Below are positions 35,279 to 42,695 of a stretch of DNA of 64,000 nt, in pieces. The notes under the pieces are model-generated. The model ran no database searches and was not told where the DNA came from. It was given only the letters and a program-made list of their open reading frames with translations. The DNA lies in contig NZ_CP096247.1 of assembly GCF_023204875.1 (NCBI RefSeq), forward strand, positions 930,001 through 994,000, read 5' to 3'. This DNA is from Prevotella sp. E15-22 (GTDB taxonomy: Bacteria; Bacteroidota; Bacteroidia; Bacteroidales; Bacteroidaceae). Both the position numbers and the translations under genes were made by a program. How positions within the stretch are numbered: the first letter of the stretch is position 1; the number at the start of each line of letters is the position of its first letter.

Positions 35279-36847
35279 ATGTTGGAGTCAAAGATGACGA
35301 AATCCGATTTTAACTATGATGAACAAGGACGGGCTATACTTGGCTCGGCCAAGGAGATGGCGGCATGGGTTGAACTTGGGTTTGAAGAACAAGATAAGAG
35401 AAAGATTCTTGACGAACCATTTTATAAGCATTATATTGATCTCTGTAATTGTGTACTCTATATTTCCTATCCGATAGACAGCAAGGAACCCCAATCCCAG
35501 ATCTTTAATCTTTGTGATATGGCAGGGGTAGTGCCAGGGATTGAAAAGATAGAGGACGACCCAAATTATCTTTTTGAGGTAAAGCTTGATATTCATCTTG
35601 AAGGTTCTATACTCTACGGAAATTTCTTCCATTATGTGAAGTTTGACGGGATGGTTAGAATGGACGATACTACGATAAACAATACCTTTAGTTGTTTCAA
35701 ATGTCTTTTTAACGGATATGTATTTATGCAAGGGATTCGTCTGGATGGAGGATATTCTTTTGAACAATGCTATTTCAACAAGGGGCTTTTGATGTCAAGT
35801 GCCGTGGTGGGCAGTATTAATGCAGAGTTCGGTAATTGTCTTTTTAAAGAATGTTTATCTTTGGCGGCAGCAGGCTTTACTAAGCAGACACATTCAAATC
35901 CGATAGAACTAAGGAATAGCACCGTAGACAATCTGAATATTTCAAATATAAGAACAGATGGCATTCCATTTTATATTCAAGATACAACGATTCATGGAAT
36001 GAAAATGGATAATCTGAAGATGGATGGAACCCTTGGCTTTTATTCGTGTGATTTGGATGGAATCGTCACTTCGGTTATTGATGAGGAGAGCACAAATAAC
36101 CATATCAAAGAGCTATTGCTACATAGCTGTAATGTCAAGGCTCAATGTCATATTGAGAATAGCGATATAGAAAAAGTTGCCATTACGTTCGGTAGAATTG
36201 AAGATTCTGGCCGGCTGCGCCTTTCACAATGTAATGTTGGGGAGTTTGTGCTTGGGTCATCGTCTATTTTGGGACTGATGGATTTTTTCGGGAATACGAT
36301 TACTTCTATAAGTATGGAGGAATCTTGTGTTCCAGGGTATCTTAATTTTCAAGGCAATGATGTGAAAGAGTTTAAGGACAGGCAGACTTTGAGGTTGCTT
36401 AAGAATGAAGCAATAAAAGTGAATGATAAAGTGGCAGCTATGCAGCTTTATGCGAAAGAAATGAAATTATTGCTATCTGACGAAAGTGTTTCGAAAGGAG
36501 ATAAGGTGTCTTTGTGGTTAAATAAGGCATTTAGTAACTTTGGACAAAACTGGATAAAGGCGTTGCTTGTAACTTTGATGTTGAGCATGACCTTTACACT
36601 CTTGATGCTGGGCATAGGCTCCCGAATTTATCAGTTCAATCTGAGTGGGGAGTTTATAGGGGTTGGTACGTTTGTTACTGCCTTGCTGGATAGCATCAAC
36701 GTGTTCAGTATACCTTTATTCAGTGAAACTATTGAAAAATACGGTTTGAATGTGTTCGGACAGATACTGTATTTCGTGATAAAACTGGTAGTGGCGTATG
36801 GATCTTGGCATCTCGTCGTGGCATTCAGAAAGTACGGAAGGAGTTAA
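35279..36847 (+). CDS. Beta-helix protein with C-terminal membrane segments (pentapeptide-like), putative effector
   Basis: 522 residues. Residues about 90-360 are short strand-turn repeats rich in N, G, D and hydrophobics (IELRNSTVDNLNISNIRTDG, KMDNLKMDGTLGFYSCDLDG), like a right-handed beta-helix of the pentapeptide class. A helical linker follows (RQTLRLLKNEAIKVNDKVAA, MQLYAKEMKLLL) and then two to three membrane segments (IKALLVTLMLSMTFTLLMLG, INVFSIPLFSETIEKYG, YFVIKLVVAYGSWHLVV), an arrangement also seen in ion-channel-like pentapeptide proteins. It starts 20 bases after the KAP NTPase gene. Together they could form a membrane-acting pair; this is inference. Confidence 0.65.
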   Translation: MLESKMTKSDFNYDEQGRAILGSAKEMAAWVELGFEEQDKRKILDEPFYKHYIDLCNCVLYISYPIDSKEPQSQIFNLCDMAGVVPGIEKIEDDPNYLFEVKLDIHLEGSILYGNFFHYVKFDGMVRMDDTTINNTFSCFKCLFNGYVFMQGIRLDGGYSFEQCYFNKGLLMSSAVVGSINAEFGNCLFKECLSLAAAGFTKQTHSNPIELRNSTVDNLNISNIRTDGIPFYIQDTTIHGMKMDNLKMDGTLGFYSCDLDGIVTSVIDEESTNNHIKELLLHSCNVKAQCHIENSDIEKVAITFGRIEDSGRLRLSQCNVGEFVLGSSSILGLMDFFGNTITSISMEESCVPGYLNFQGNDVKEFKDRQTLRLLKNEAIKVNDKVAAMQLYAKEMKLLLSDESVSKGDKVSLWLNKAFSNFGQNWIKALLVTLMLSMTFTLLMLGIGSRIYQFNLSGEFIGVGTFVTALLDSINVFSIPLFSETIEKYGLNVFGQILYFVIKLVVAYGSWHLVVAFRKYGRS

Positions 36848-36850
36848 AGT

Positions 36851-37081
36851 ATGACGCAGGATGAACGCTGGCAGAAACGATATGAAGAGGTGGTTGGCTT
36901 TATTGAGGCTAACAAGCGGAATCCTTCGAAGTATGTGGCGGAGGAACGGTTGATGGTGCACTTCCTGAAGCGTGGACGGAAAATGTTGAATGCAGGGGAA
37001 CTGGCTGAACCGAGATTTAGTCAGTTCTTGGAACTGTTGGAATTGTGTAGTAGGTATAAGCATATTAATCAGTGGAAATGA
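36851..37081 (+). CDS. Small helical protein, helicase-associated-domain-like
   Basis: 76 residues: RWQKRYEEVVGFIEANKRNP, then EERLMVHFLKRGRKMLNAGE and RFSQFLELLELC. The pattern W-(x)-Y-(x)-F-E-x-N-x-R-x-P, a second helix with FLKRxRKML, and a closing ELLEL resembles single copies of the helicase-associated (HA) repeat, which binds DNA in some helicases. It begins 3 bases after the beta-helix gene. Confidence 0.55.
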   Translation: MTQDERWQKRYEEVVGFIEANKRNPSKYVAEERLMVHFLKRGRKMLNAGELAEPRFSQFLELLELCSRYKHINQWK

Positions 37082-37212
37082 AGCACTATACTTCAAACTA
37101 TATTGGGATGGCAGGGTACTTGATGGACTTCGGCTTTGGCGGGTTCATCGGGTACGGGAAAGGTGTGTCCTGTCGTGAGGTTGAAGAAGAGCTGAATAGA
37201 TGTGATAAGTAA
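37078..37212 (+). CDS. Small ORF, 44 codons, glycine/aromatic rich
   Basis: Starts within the stop of the preceding gene (ATGA overlap). The product includes NYIGMAGYLMDFGFGGFIGY, a hydrophobic Gly/Phe/Tyr segment of about 20 residues, followed by a charged tail. It could be a short membrane or toxin-like peptide. Support is the translational coupling only. Confidence 0.35.
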   Translation: MKHYTSNYIGMAGYLMDFGFGGFIGYGKGVSCREVEEELNRCDK

Positions 37213-37277
37213 GAAGTAAGATGGAAGATGTGGAGTCGTAGATGAACGGCTTCGCATTATAGCGGCATATATACAGG

Positions 37278-37318
37278 CATCCCCCGATTCAGCTTTTCGT
37301 GAGCTGGGTCGGGGGATG
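37278..37318. terminator. Rho-independent-type hairpin between convergent genes
   Basis: catcccccgattcagct pairs with agctgggtcgggggatg with one mismatch region and a short tttcgtg-type loop, a long GC-rich stem. It lies between the end of the small ORF on + and the end of the repressor gene on -, so it can stop transcription from both sides. Only short T runs follow. Confidence 0.75.
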
Positions 37319-37338
37319 TTGCGTTTGGTTGGGCCGGT

Positions 37339-38019
37339 TCACTGGCGGCGGTAGTTGCCGACGACTTTGTAGATCTCTACGATGATGTCCTTGGGAATGC
37401 TGGACTCTTCGGGAGTGCCATCGACCATCTGTGTGAAGTTGATGCTTTGCTCGTCAGGCTGAGTGACAGATACCTTGCGGAGTACTTTATATTCGCTAGT
37501 AACTACGACGCAGATGAAATCACCGGGAATGTATGTTTTCCATGTTGCGAGTTTCTTCAGTGCGATGACATCACCTGGCATGATGATTGGTGCAAGTGAC
37601 TTGTCATTGTTGATACACATGAAATCGAAATCTCCTGCAATAGGTAAAGATATTGGTATTACGCAACCTGTCGTTATTGGCTGGCCATCATTGTTCAGAC
37701 ATAATTCAAAATCAGTGTTGTAGAATAGTCTTTCATTTTCAGACCTTACATGTTGCTCAAAGGGTTTTATGCCGGCAAGAAACATATCTCCTTCGCCTGT
37801 GTACAACCAAGCTGCGTTTATGTTGTATTTCTTACATAGCAGTTCGATAGACTTCTTTTGAGGTTTTTGCCAGCCATTTTTGATTTTGCTTAGTACCTGT
37901 TCGTTTGCGACAATGCCGTCGCGGTAGAGTCGTCCTCCGGAAAGGTGCAGTTCTTCAGCAGCCTTTACGAATCTCTGAGCTACGCCCATCCCTGTAGTCT
38001 GTTCATTGTCTGTTGTCAT
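37339..38019 (-). CDS. S24/LexA-like repressor (HTH plus peptidase-fold domain)
   Basis: 226 residues. The N-terminal 80 residues are an unusual HTH (ANEQVLSKIKNGWQKPQKKS, LLCKKYNINAAWLYTGEG). The C-terminal half is the S24 fold: NNDKSLAPIIMPGDVIAL, where the serine in KSLAP fits the nucleophile, and SEYKVLRKV with the lysine. Such proteins are controlled by RecA-stimulated self-cleavage or bind peptides. The gene faces the replication and transfer genes, and its promoter at 38133-38163 overlaps their promoter region, so it is probably the master repressor of the element. Confidence 0.8.
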   Translation of the reverse strand: MTTDNEQTTGMGVAQRFVKAAEELHLSGGRLYRDGIVANEQVLSKIKNGWQKPQKKSIELLCKKYNINAAWLYTGEGDMFLAGIKPFEQHVRSENERLFYNTDFELCLNNDGQPITTGCVIPISLPIAGDFDFMCINNDKSLAPIIMPGDVIALKKLATWKTYIPGDFICVVVTSEYKVLRKVSVTQPDEQSINFTQMVDGTPEESSIPKDIIVEIYKVVGNYRRQ

Positions 38020-38030
38020 AATGTTTAAAT

Positions 38031-38051
38031 AATGCTAAAATATTACACGTT
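38031..38051 (-). promoter_or_regulatory. Operator-like repeat, copy 1 (reverse orientation)
   Basis: On the minus strand this reads aacgtgtaatattttagcat, matching copy 3 (aacgtgtaatttagcat) except for a 3-base insertion. It lies in the repressor mRNA leader, 12 bases upstream of its start codon. Confidence 0.5.
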
Positions 38052-38074
38052 CGTGGAATGAAACTTATAAAACG

Positions 38075-38106
38075 TTTGGCTATATTTGTAAAAACATGTA
38101 ATTTTG
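38075..38106 (+). promoter_or_regulatory. Rightward promoter of the element
   Basis: A full Bacteroidetes promoter: -33 element TTTG at 38075-38078, 20 bases, then -7 element TAATTTTG at 38099-38106. Transcripts would start near 38113 and read into the gene at 38234. Confidence 0.7.
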
Positions 38107-38107
38107 C
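38093..38107 (+). promoter_or_regulatory. Operator-like repeat, copy 2
   Basis: aacatgtaattttgc, differing at two positions from copy 3 (aacgtgtaatttagc). It covers the -7 element of the rightward promoter, a good place for a repressor, but its resemblance could partly reflect the promoter element. Confidence 0.4.
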
Positions 38108-38132
38108 CGCCGTTTTCGTAGCAATCCGGGTG

Positions 38133-38163
38133 CAAAGATAAGCACTTTTTACGGAATATGCAA
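38133..38163 (-). promoter_or_regulatory. Leftward promoter of the repressor gene
   Basis: On the minus strand TTG at 38163-38161, 20 bases, then TATCTTTG at 38140-38133, matching the Bacteroidetes consensus. Transcripts would start near 38126, leaving a leader of about 107 bases, and run through the rightward promoter. Confidence 0.75.
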
Positions 38164-38210
38164 GAAAAAACAAATAAAAATGATAACAAATATATAAAAT
38201 ACATAAAAAC

Positions 38211-38227
38211 AACGTGTAATTTAGCAT
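38211..38227 (+). promoter_or_regulatory. Operator-like repeat, copy 3
   Basis: aacgtgtaatttagcat ends 6 bases before the start codon at 38234. With copy 1 it makes a 10-base perfect inverted repeat (attacacgtt/aacgtgtaat) enclosing the whole promoter region. Confidence 0.5.
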
Positions 38228-38233
38228 AGAGAT

Positions 38234-38521
38234 ATGGAGATACCCATAACGACATTACAGGCGATGCTGACCAACGCTGCTACACTCGGAGCGATGTCAG
38301 CGGTGAAGCGGCTCGATCCAGTCAAGGATGAGCTGAAAGCGTCAGAGGTGAGAACTTGGTTGGGAAACGACAGTAAGATGAGTCGGAAGTTTGATGCCAT
38401 GGTCAGGAAAGGAATGATCAAGGGCTTCAAGAAAGGAACCAGCCAGAACTCACCTTTTTATTATTCCAAGTGTCAGATAGAGGCAGCGTTTGCTGCCGTA
38501 AGATGCAAAGACCTGCTATGA
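38234..38521 (+). CDS. Small conserved element protein, possible DNA-binding
   Basis: 95 residues, not recognised as a named family. The sequence SEVRTWLGNDSKMSRKFDAM, then VRKGMIKGFKKG, has the look of a helix-turn-helix with a basic wing; IEAAFAAVRCKDLL ends it. It is the first gene of the rightward transcript and its stop overlaps the next ATG (ATGA). A replication-control or excisionase-like role is possible; nothing decides it. Confidence 0.6.
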   Translation: MEIPITTLQAMLTNAATLGAMSAVKRLDPVKDELKASEVRTWLGNDSKMSRKFDAMVRKGMIKGFKKGTSQNSPFYYSKCQIEAAFAAVRCKDLL

Positions 38522-39402
38522 ACGAAGAAACAGAACAACGAACAGCTGGGTACATCACATTGCCATTAGCAGTGCTGGATGGCTGGGTAGGGCAGAATGC
38601 ACAGTACCTGAAATGGTGGACTCAGCTCAGGCGTGAAGCCTCTTGGATGGGCAAGACCGTCTGGTATAACCGCCAACAGGTTTACCTCCAAGCAAGACAG
38701 GTCATCGTAACGGTCAATTCGCTGGTAAAGCAGTGGCAGGTAAGCAAGCCAACGGTGATACACTTCCTACAGCGATTGGAAAGCGAAAAACTCATTGAGC
38801 GACAGACCGATAGTCGTAAGACAATCATCACCATCACCCCATTGGGATGGGCTGATTCGGAGGTAAAGCAAGAGGTAGCACCAGTGGTAAAAGTTGACCA
38901 CGATGTTGACCACCAAACTTACCACCAACCTTTACCACCTATTATTAATAATAAAGAGAAAAATATTATAGCCAGTGGAGGAGCGCGTACGCGCGAGGAG
39001 GAGGTGGCTAATCATGATTTTGATGAGATTATCTCTTTTTTCAATCAACAGATGAAAGGTAAGGGCATTCAGCAAGTCGCGATTATCACATCAGAGCGCA
39101 GACAAGCCTTTGAACGTCTTATGTCGCAGACAGGTGTGAATAAAGACAGCGTGAAGCAAGCCATCAAAAATGCAGCCGCGAGTGACTTCCTGAACGGGAA
39201 GGGCCCAAAGGGTTGGGTGGCCAGCTTCGACTGGATGATGATGCCGCAGAACTTTCAGAAGGTGTTGGAGAACAACTACCGCAATAAACCAGTAACACAA
39301 CAAGTACAGTATGGGACAACCGATGGATATCAAGACCCTCGTAGAGGTGTTGAAGCGTCAAGGACGAGCTCTTATGCTTCCGGGTATGACAGACCACTCT
39401 AA
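38518..39402 (+). CDS. Winged-helix replication-initiation-like protein
   Basis: 294 residues from ATG 38518, which overlaps the stop of the previous gene. Residues 10-120 form a winged helix of the kind found in phage replisome organisers: WWTQLRREASWMGKTVWYNR, LVKQWQVSKPTVIHFLQRLE, LIERQTDSRKTIITITPLG. A flexible middle has poly-proline/histidine and acidic stretches, and the C-terminus (RRQAFERLMSQTGVNKDSVK, WVASFDWMMMPQNFQKVLEN) is DnaD-like. It probably binds the origin and recruits the helicase loader encoded next, whose gene overlaps by 92 bases. Confidence 0.65.
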   Translation: MNEETEQRTAGYITLPLAVLDGWVGQNAQYLKWWTQLRREASWMGKTVWYNRQQVYLQARQVIVTVNSLVKQWQVSKPTVIHFLQRLESEKLIERQTDSRKTIITITPLGWADSEVKQEVAPVVKVDHDVDHQTYHQPLPPIINNKEKNIIASGGARTREEEVANHDFDEIISFFNQQMKGKGIQQVAIITSERRQAFERLMSQTGVNKDSVKQAIKNAAASDFLNGKGPKGWVASFDWMMMPQNFQKVLENNYRNKPVTQQVQYGTTDGYQDPRRGVEASRTSSYASGYDRPL

Positions 39403-40021
39403 GTTACGTGTGGATGAACAGGGGCTAACGGCACTGTTGGAGATGGCCTACCGAAAGCAGGTTGCCATGCGCAGAGTTGCTTATGTTCCCAATAACCTGA
39501 CCAGTGGAGCCATCAAAAAGCTTGCCCATTTCCTGACAGATAATGGTGATAACCGCTTTATGATCGTGCTGGACGGTAGTACAGCTACAGGTAAGACCAC
39601 ACTGATGACTGCTATGCGACAAACCTTACGCTGGCTGACAGACCACAGACTGGTGTCAGATGATGTAGGTTTAAGGATTCTTGACGCTACCAAGATCTGC
39701 ACCTTGATGGACTCCAGCAGAGATTGGAACGAACTGTTAAGCTGGCCGTCATATCTTGGTATCGAAGACCTGGGCTGTGAGCCTGCAGAGATACTGAGAT
39801 GGGGTAATCCCCTCTATCCTGTACGGGAACTTATCACAGAGCGATATAAGCTACGCCTTCCCATGGTGGTAAGTACTAACCTCGACAGTGACCAACTGAG
39901 AGAGCATCTTGGCCTAAGGATAGTGTCCAGAATGAACGAGATGGCTTTCTATATCCACTTCGAAAATGAAGACTTCCGCAAGATGGCGTGGTACAGTCAC
40001 CATCCAGAAGCGAAAAACTAA
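39311..40021 (+). CDS. DnaC/IstB-like helicase-loader ATPase
   Basis: 236 residues. Walker A is LDGSTATGKTTLM (89-99), Walker B SYLGIEDLG, sensor 1 MVVSTNLDSDQLREHLG, followed by the arginine IVSRM that serves as finger in DnaC-type loaders. ATG 39311 overlaps the initiator gene by 92 bases; MDIKTL at 39323 is an alternative. Initiator and loader together imply that the element replicates on its own when excised. Confidence 0.8.
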   Translation: MGQPMDIKTLVEVLKRQGRALMLPGMTDHSKLRVDEQGLTALLEMAYRKQVAMRRVAYVPNNLTSGAIKKLAHFLTDNGDNRFMIVLDGSTATGKTTLMTAMRQTLRWLTDHRLVSDDVGLRILDATKICTLMDSSRDWNELLSWPSYLGIEDLGCEPAEILRWGNPLYPVRELITERYKLRLPMVVSTNLDSDQLREHLGLRIVSRMNEMAFYIHFENEDFRKMAWYSHHPEAKN

Positions 40022-40100
40022 GTGTGCAAAAGCGACGAATGAAAAATGAATGATGAATAAGGTGTACAACGAAAAAGAGAATAACAAATAAAACTATACA

Positions 40101-40559
40101 ATGAAAGAACTAAGTCCAGAAAAGAAGCTCCGACTGGAAAAACTGGAGCTATTAACCTATGATGTTGAAGTGGGCAATACCCACAGAGTACGAAAGGTGA
40201 AAGGAACGATGCTTAATTCTGCCTTTCTGTTAGGTGAGTTGAGCGACAGCAGACGAACGATGATAGTCCGCCAAGTGGAGAACGAACGCAAACCAGTGAG
40301 AGTAGAAAGCAAGGATTTCGAGGGTGTGCTTATAAACATACTCATCGGATATATTCAGAGCAAGCGCTGTAAGTTACCGTTCAACGAGGCTTTTGCTTGT
40401 AAGCGACTGTCGCTGAAGTCTTGGCCTAAAGACTATATCGACGGCTTCATACCCAATGATTTCCATGTAAAAAGAGAGTATCTTGATGAGATTGCCAGAA
40501 TGGTGAGTATCCATGTGACCGCCAACGGTCTGACGCTATCTCATTCGGAAGCAGCATAA
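40101..40559 (+). CDS. Hypothetical protein of the element's early region
   Basis: 152 residues, no signal peptide, not recognised. Mixed alpha/beta composition with EKKLRLEKLELLTYDVEVGN at the start and HVKREYLDEIARMVSIHV near the end. It is co-directional with the replication genes, 79 bases after the loader. Confidence 0.6.
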   Translation: MKELSPEKKLRLEKLELLTYDVEVGNTHRVRKVKGTMLNSAFLLGELSDSRRTMIVRQVENERKPVRVESKDFEGVLINILIGYIQSKRCKLPFNEAFACKRLSLKSWPKDYIDGFIPNDFHVKREYLDEIARMVSIHVTANGLTLSHSEAA

Positions 40560-40639
40560 ATGAGAGATAATAACCAAGCTACTGCAGACCATTGTGGTCG
40601 CAGTACTAACGAAAACAGTTTAATTTCAACAATAATATT

Positions 40640-41422
40640 ATGACTATGTATGTAATGTCCTCTGGTGAGGGCTTTGAAGACTACTGTCTTCGTACTTTTA
40701 AGACCATGCTTCATGGTGAGATGTTTCCCTATAGCTTACGCGAAACATACCACCTCGTGTTTGATTCGTGGGACGAGGCAGTGAATGAGATTAATGAGTA
40801 TGGTGTAGAGGGTTATTCCTATATGGTGAGCCCTGATGCCGATGACTACCTTCTCAGTATGTGTGGATTCACCCAGCATGTTGTGATGCAAGATAGGTCA
40901 CTGCAACTGCTTGCCTTGTTCTGTGACACTACCTATCGGCAGCAGATGGCTATCTTTGACATTCCCGTGCGCTTTACAACCAGATGTGAAAAGATGGCAA
41001 ATGGTAAGATGGGAATTGTGCAGATTCCCATCAAGGATTATTTGCCCAAGAGTCCAGATGCTCGCAACGATGGATTCATGTCCTGCTGTGGTGATTTGTA
41101 CGCCAAGACCTGCTTTGACAAATTCCTGCAGGAGTCGGGATTTACGCAGAGTACAGCAGCTGTCGCCGCATCCTATGGTATTCCGGAAGAAGGGCTACTG
41201 TGTATCTTGAACCAGAACGGCATCATTAAGGAGAACGAGGATGATGCAGGTTGGGAGTTGGCAGAGGCGTTAAAGGATTCGGAGCTGATTAGAGAAAAGA
41301 CAGGAACGGACGGAATGCCAGAAAAGCAATGGACTTATAAAGGTCAATACTATATCTGGGCGTTGATCACCAACAATTGCTCTGTCAGACCTCGTTGTGA
41401 TAGAAGCAACTATCAGAAGTGA
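40640..41422 (+). CDS. Hypothetical protein of the element's early region
   Basis: 260 residues, soluble, unrecognised. It is rich in aromatic and acidic residues (SGEGFEDYCLRTFKTMLHGE, DADDYLLSMCGF) and its middle IPEEGLLCILNQNG looks like a small helical module. The C-terminus has several cysteines. A terminator follows after about 40 bases, so it closes the replication operon. Confidence 0.6.
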   Translation: MTMYVMSSGEGFEDYCLRTFKTMLHGEMFPYSLRETYHLVFDSWDEAVNEINEYGVEGYSYMVSPDADDYLLSMCGFTQHVVMQDRSLQLLALFCDTTYRQQMAIFDIPVRFTTRCEKMANGKMGIVQIPIKDYLPKSPDARNDGFMSCCGDLYAKTCFDKFLQESGFTQSTAAVAASYGIPEEGLLCILNQNGIIKENEDDAGWELAEALKDSELIREKTGTDGMPEKQWTYKGQYYIWALITNNCSVRPRCDRSNYQK

Positions 41423-41458
41423 TAATCATACGATTTGTTTATTAATAAAAAGGAAAGG

Positions 41459-41487
41459 ACGCTGGCTCGTGAGGGTCAGCGTTTTTT
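41459..41487 (+). terminator. Rho-independent terminator
   Basis: acgctggc pairs with gtcagcgt (one wobble), loop of eight bases, followed by six T residues. It separates the replication operon from the transfer operon. Confidence 0.9.
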
Positions 41488-41561
41488 GTGCCCTGATGTT
41501 AAGGAAGGAATGAAAAGTATATAAAGCAGATAAAAAGGCATCGTGATTGAAATAATCGCAG

Positions 41562-41569
41562 TACCTTCG
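41562..41569 (+). promoter_or_regulatory. Probable -7 element of the transfer operon
   Basis: taccttcg matches TAnnTTTG with one mismatch and is followed by cagccgaaaac, a start-site context common in Bacteroidales. No good -33 TTTG is present at the right distance, so the promoter may need an activator. Confidence 0.4.
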
Positions 41570-41612
41570 CAGCCGAAAACGAAAAACAGGATAACACGAA
41601 AAAGAAAATACT

Positions 41613-41960
41613 ATGAAATTCACAACACTATTGACAATCATCATCACGGGCTATGTCATCTATTATGCCTATCAGATTATCCACGACCTGTTCTTTACTA
41701 AGGGTGTGCTGTCTGATGAGCTGCACATAGAGGAAGAGGTGGACATCACGGGCGAAGTTGAGAAATACCAGCCTGTCAAGGTCAGTAGGGAAGACATCCC
41801 GCTGACAAAGACATCCACTAAGGAGGAAACCTCTCAGGATGACGGACTGACTCAGATGTGCGGTGGCTACACCATTGATGAGCTGCACAATGCCCTCAGA
41901 GAGGAGCATGACAATCCAGGCAGCACAGCCCTGAAAGATGTGATGAAGCTTTACGAATAG
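41613..41960 (+). CDS. Membrane-anchored protein at the head of the tra operon
   Basis: 115 residues with one N-terminal membrane segment (LLTIIITGYVIYYAYQII) and an acidic, proline/threonine-rich remainder ending in TIDELHNALREEHDN. It occupies the position of traD in CTnDOT-type elements, upstream of traE, but is not recognised by sequence. Confidence 0.6.
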   Translation: MKFTTLLTIIITGYVIYYAYQIIHDLFFTKGVLSDELHIEEEVDITGEVEKYQPVKVSREDIPLTKTSTKEETSQDDGLTQMCGGYTIDELHNALREEHDNPGSTALKDVMKLYE

Positions 41961-42041
41961 ACTTAAACCTTACGGATGAAAAACACACAATCCCACTTTA
42001 AGATTTTTCAAAAAAACAAGTAAAACAATGAAAAACACACT

Positions 42042-42404
42042 ATGCAGAAAAACTGGAGCAAGCTCTGCTCCCTTTTGAAGTCATGTAAGACGAAACTGTC
42101 TTACCAAGGTTTGAGACTCGCCAGCTTGGCGTTGATGTTGATGATGAGCACGGGCTATGCTATGGCCGATGCCGGATCGAGTGCCATCACAGGTGCTGTA
42201 GGTACCTTCAAGGGTTACATCGACCCAGTACGAAACCTTCTCTATGTGATTGCCGCAGTGGTCAGCATCATTGGAGCCTTCAACGTGTTCTACAAGATGA
42301 ACAATGGCGACCAGGATGTCAAGAAGACCATCATGATGACCATTGGCGGTTGTGCCGCACTGGTAGCGATGGCCGTTGCCCTGCCTAAGTTCTTTGGCTA
42401 TTAA
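42042..42404 (+). CDS. traE: Conjugation protein TraE (DUF4134, VirB2-like pilin)
   Basis: 120 residues. A long signal peptide (LRLASLALMLMMSTGYAMAD) is followed by AGSSAITGAVGTFKGYIDPV, a membrane segment LLYVIAAVVSIIGAFNVFYK, NGDQDVKKTI and a second membrane segment, which is the DUF4134/VirB2 layout. It is the likely pilin subunit. TraF follows after 3 bases. Confidence 0.9.
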   Translation: MQKNWSKLCSLLKSCKTKLSYQGLRLASLALMLMMSTGYAMADAGSSAITGAVGTFKGYIDPVRNLLYVIAAVVSIIGAFNVFYKMNNGDQDVKKTIMMTIGGCAALVAMAVALPKFFGY

Positions 42405-42407
42405 GCT

Positions 42408-42695
42408 ATGGAAGCGAACTACGCAGGTTACCCCGTGTATAAAGGTCTCCAGATGCCCTTGGAGTTTATGGGCATCCGGGGACGCTTTATCCTCATTGCC
42501 GCAGCCACCTTCGGAGCAGCTTTCCTCGGCTTCATTGCCGGATATGTCCTCTTTGGACTCGGTATCGCCCTGCTTGTGCTGGGTGTCAGTGCCGGAGGCG
42601 GTCTGCTTACCATCTATCTGAAGCAAAGAAACGGCTTGCATACCAAGCAGAAAGAAAAAGGAATCAAACACTATCATCATCTGTATGAGCACTAG
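42408..42695 (+). CDS. traF: Conjugation protein TraF (DUF4133, VirB3-like)
   Basis: 95 residues. Starts YPVYKGLQMPLEFMGIRGRF, a DUF4133 hallmark, then two membrane segments (ILIAAATFGAAFLGFIAG, LFGLGIALLVLGVSAGGG) and a basic tail. VirB3-like proteins connect the pilin pathway to the VirB4 ATPase. The gene overlaps traG by 11 bases. Confidence 0.9.
   Translation: MEANYAGYPVYKGLQMPLEFMGIRGRFILIAAATFGAAFLGFIAGYVLFGLGIALLVLGVSAGGGLLTIYLKQRNGLHTKQKEKGIKHYHHLYEH

Noticed and set aside
36847..37339. An attachment site of the conjugative element at the island boundary
   Set aside because: No tRNA, integrase or direct repeat with another part of the window was seen; the boundary cannot be placed from this window.
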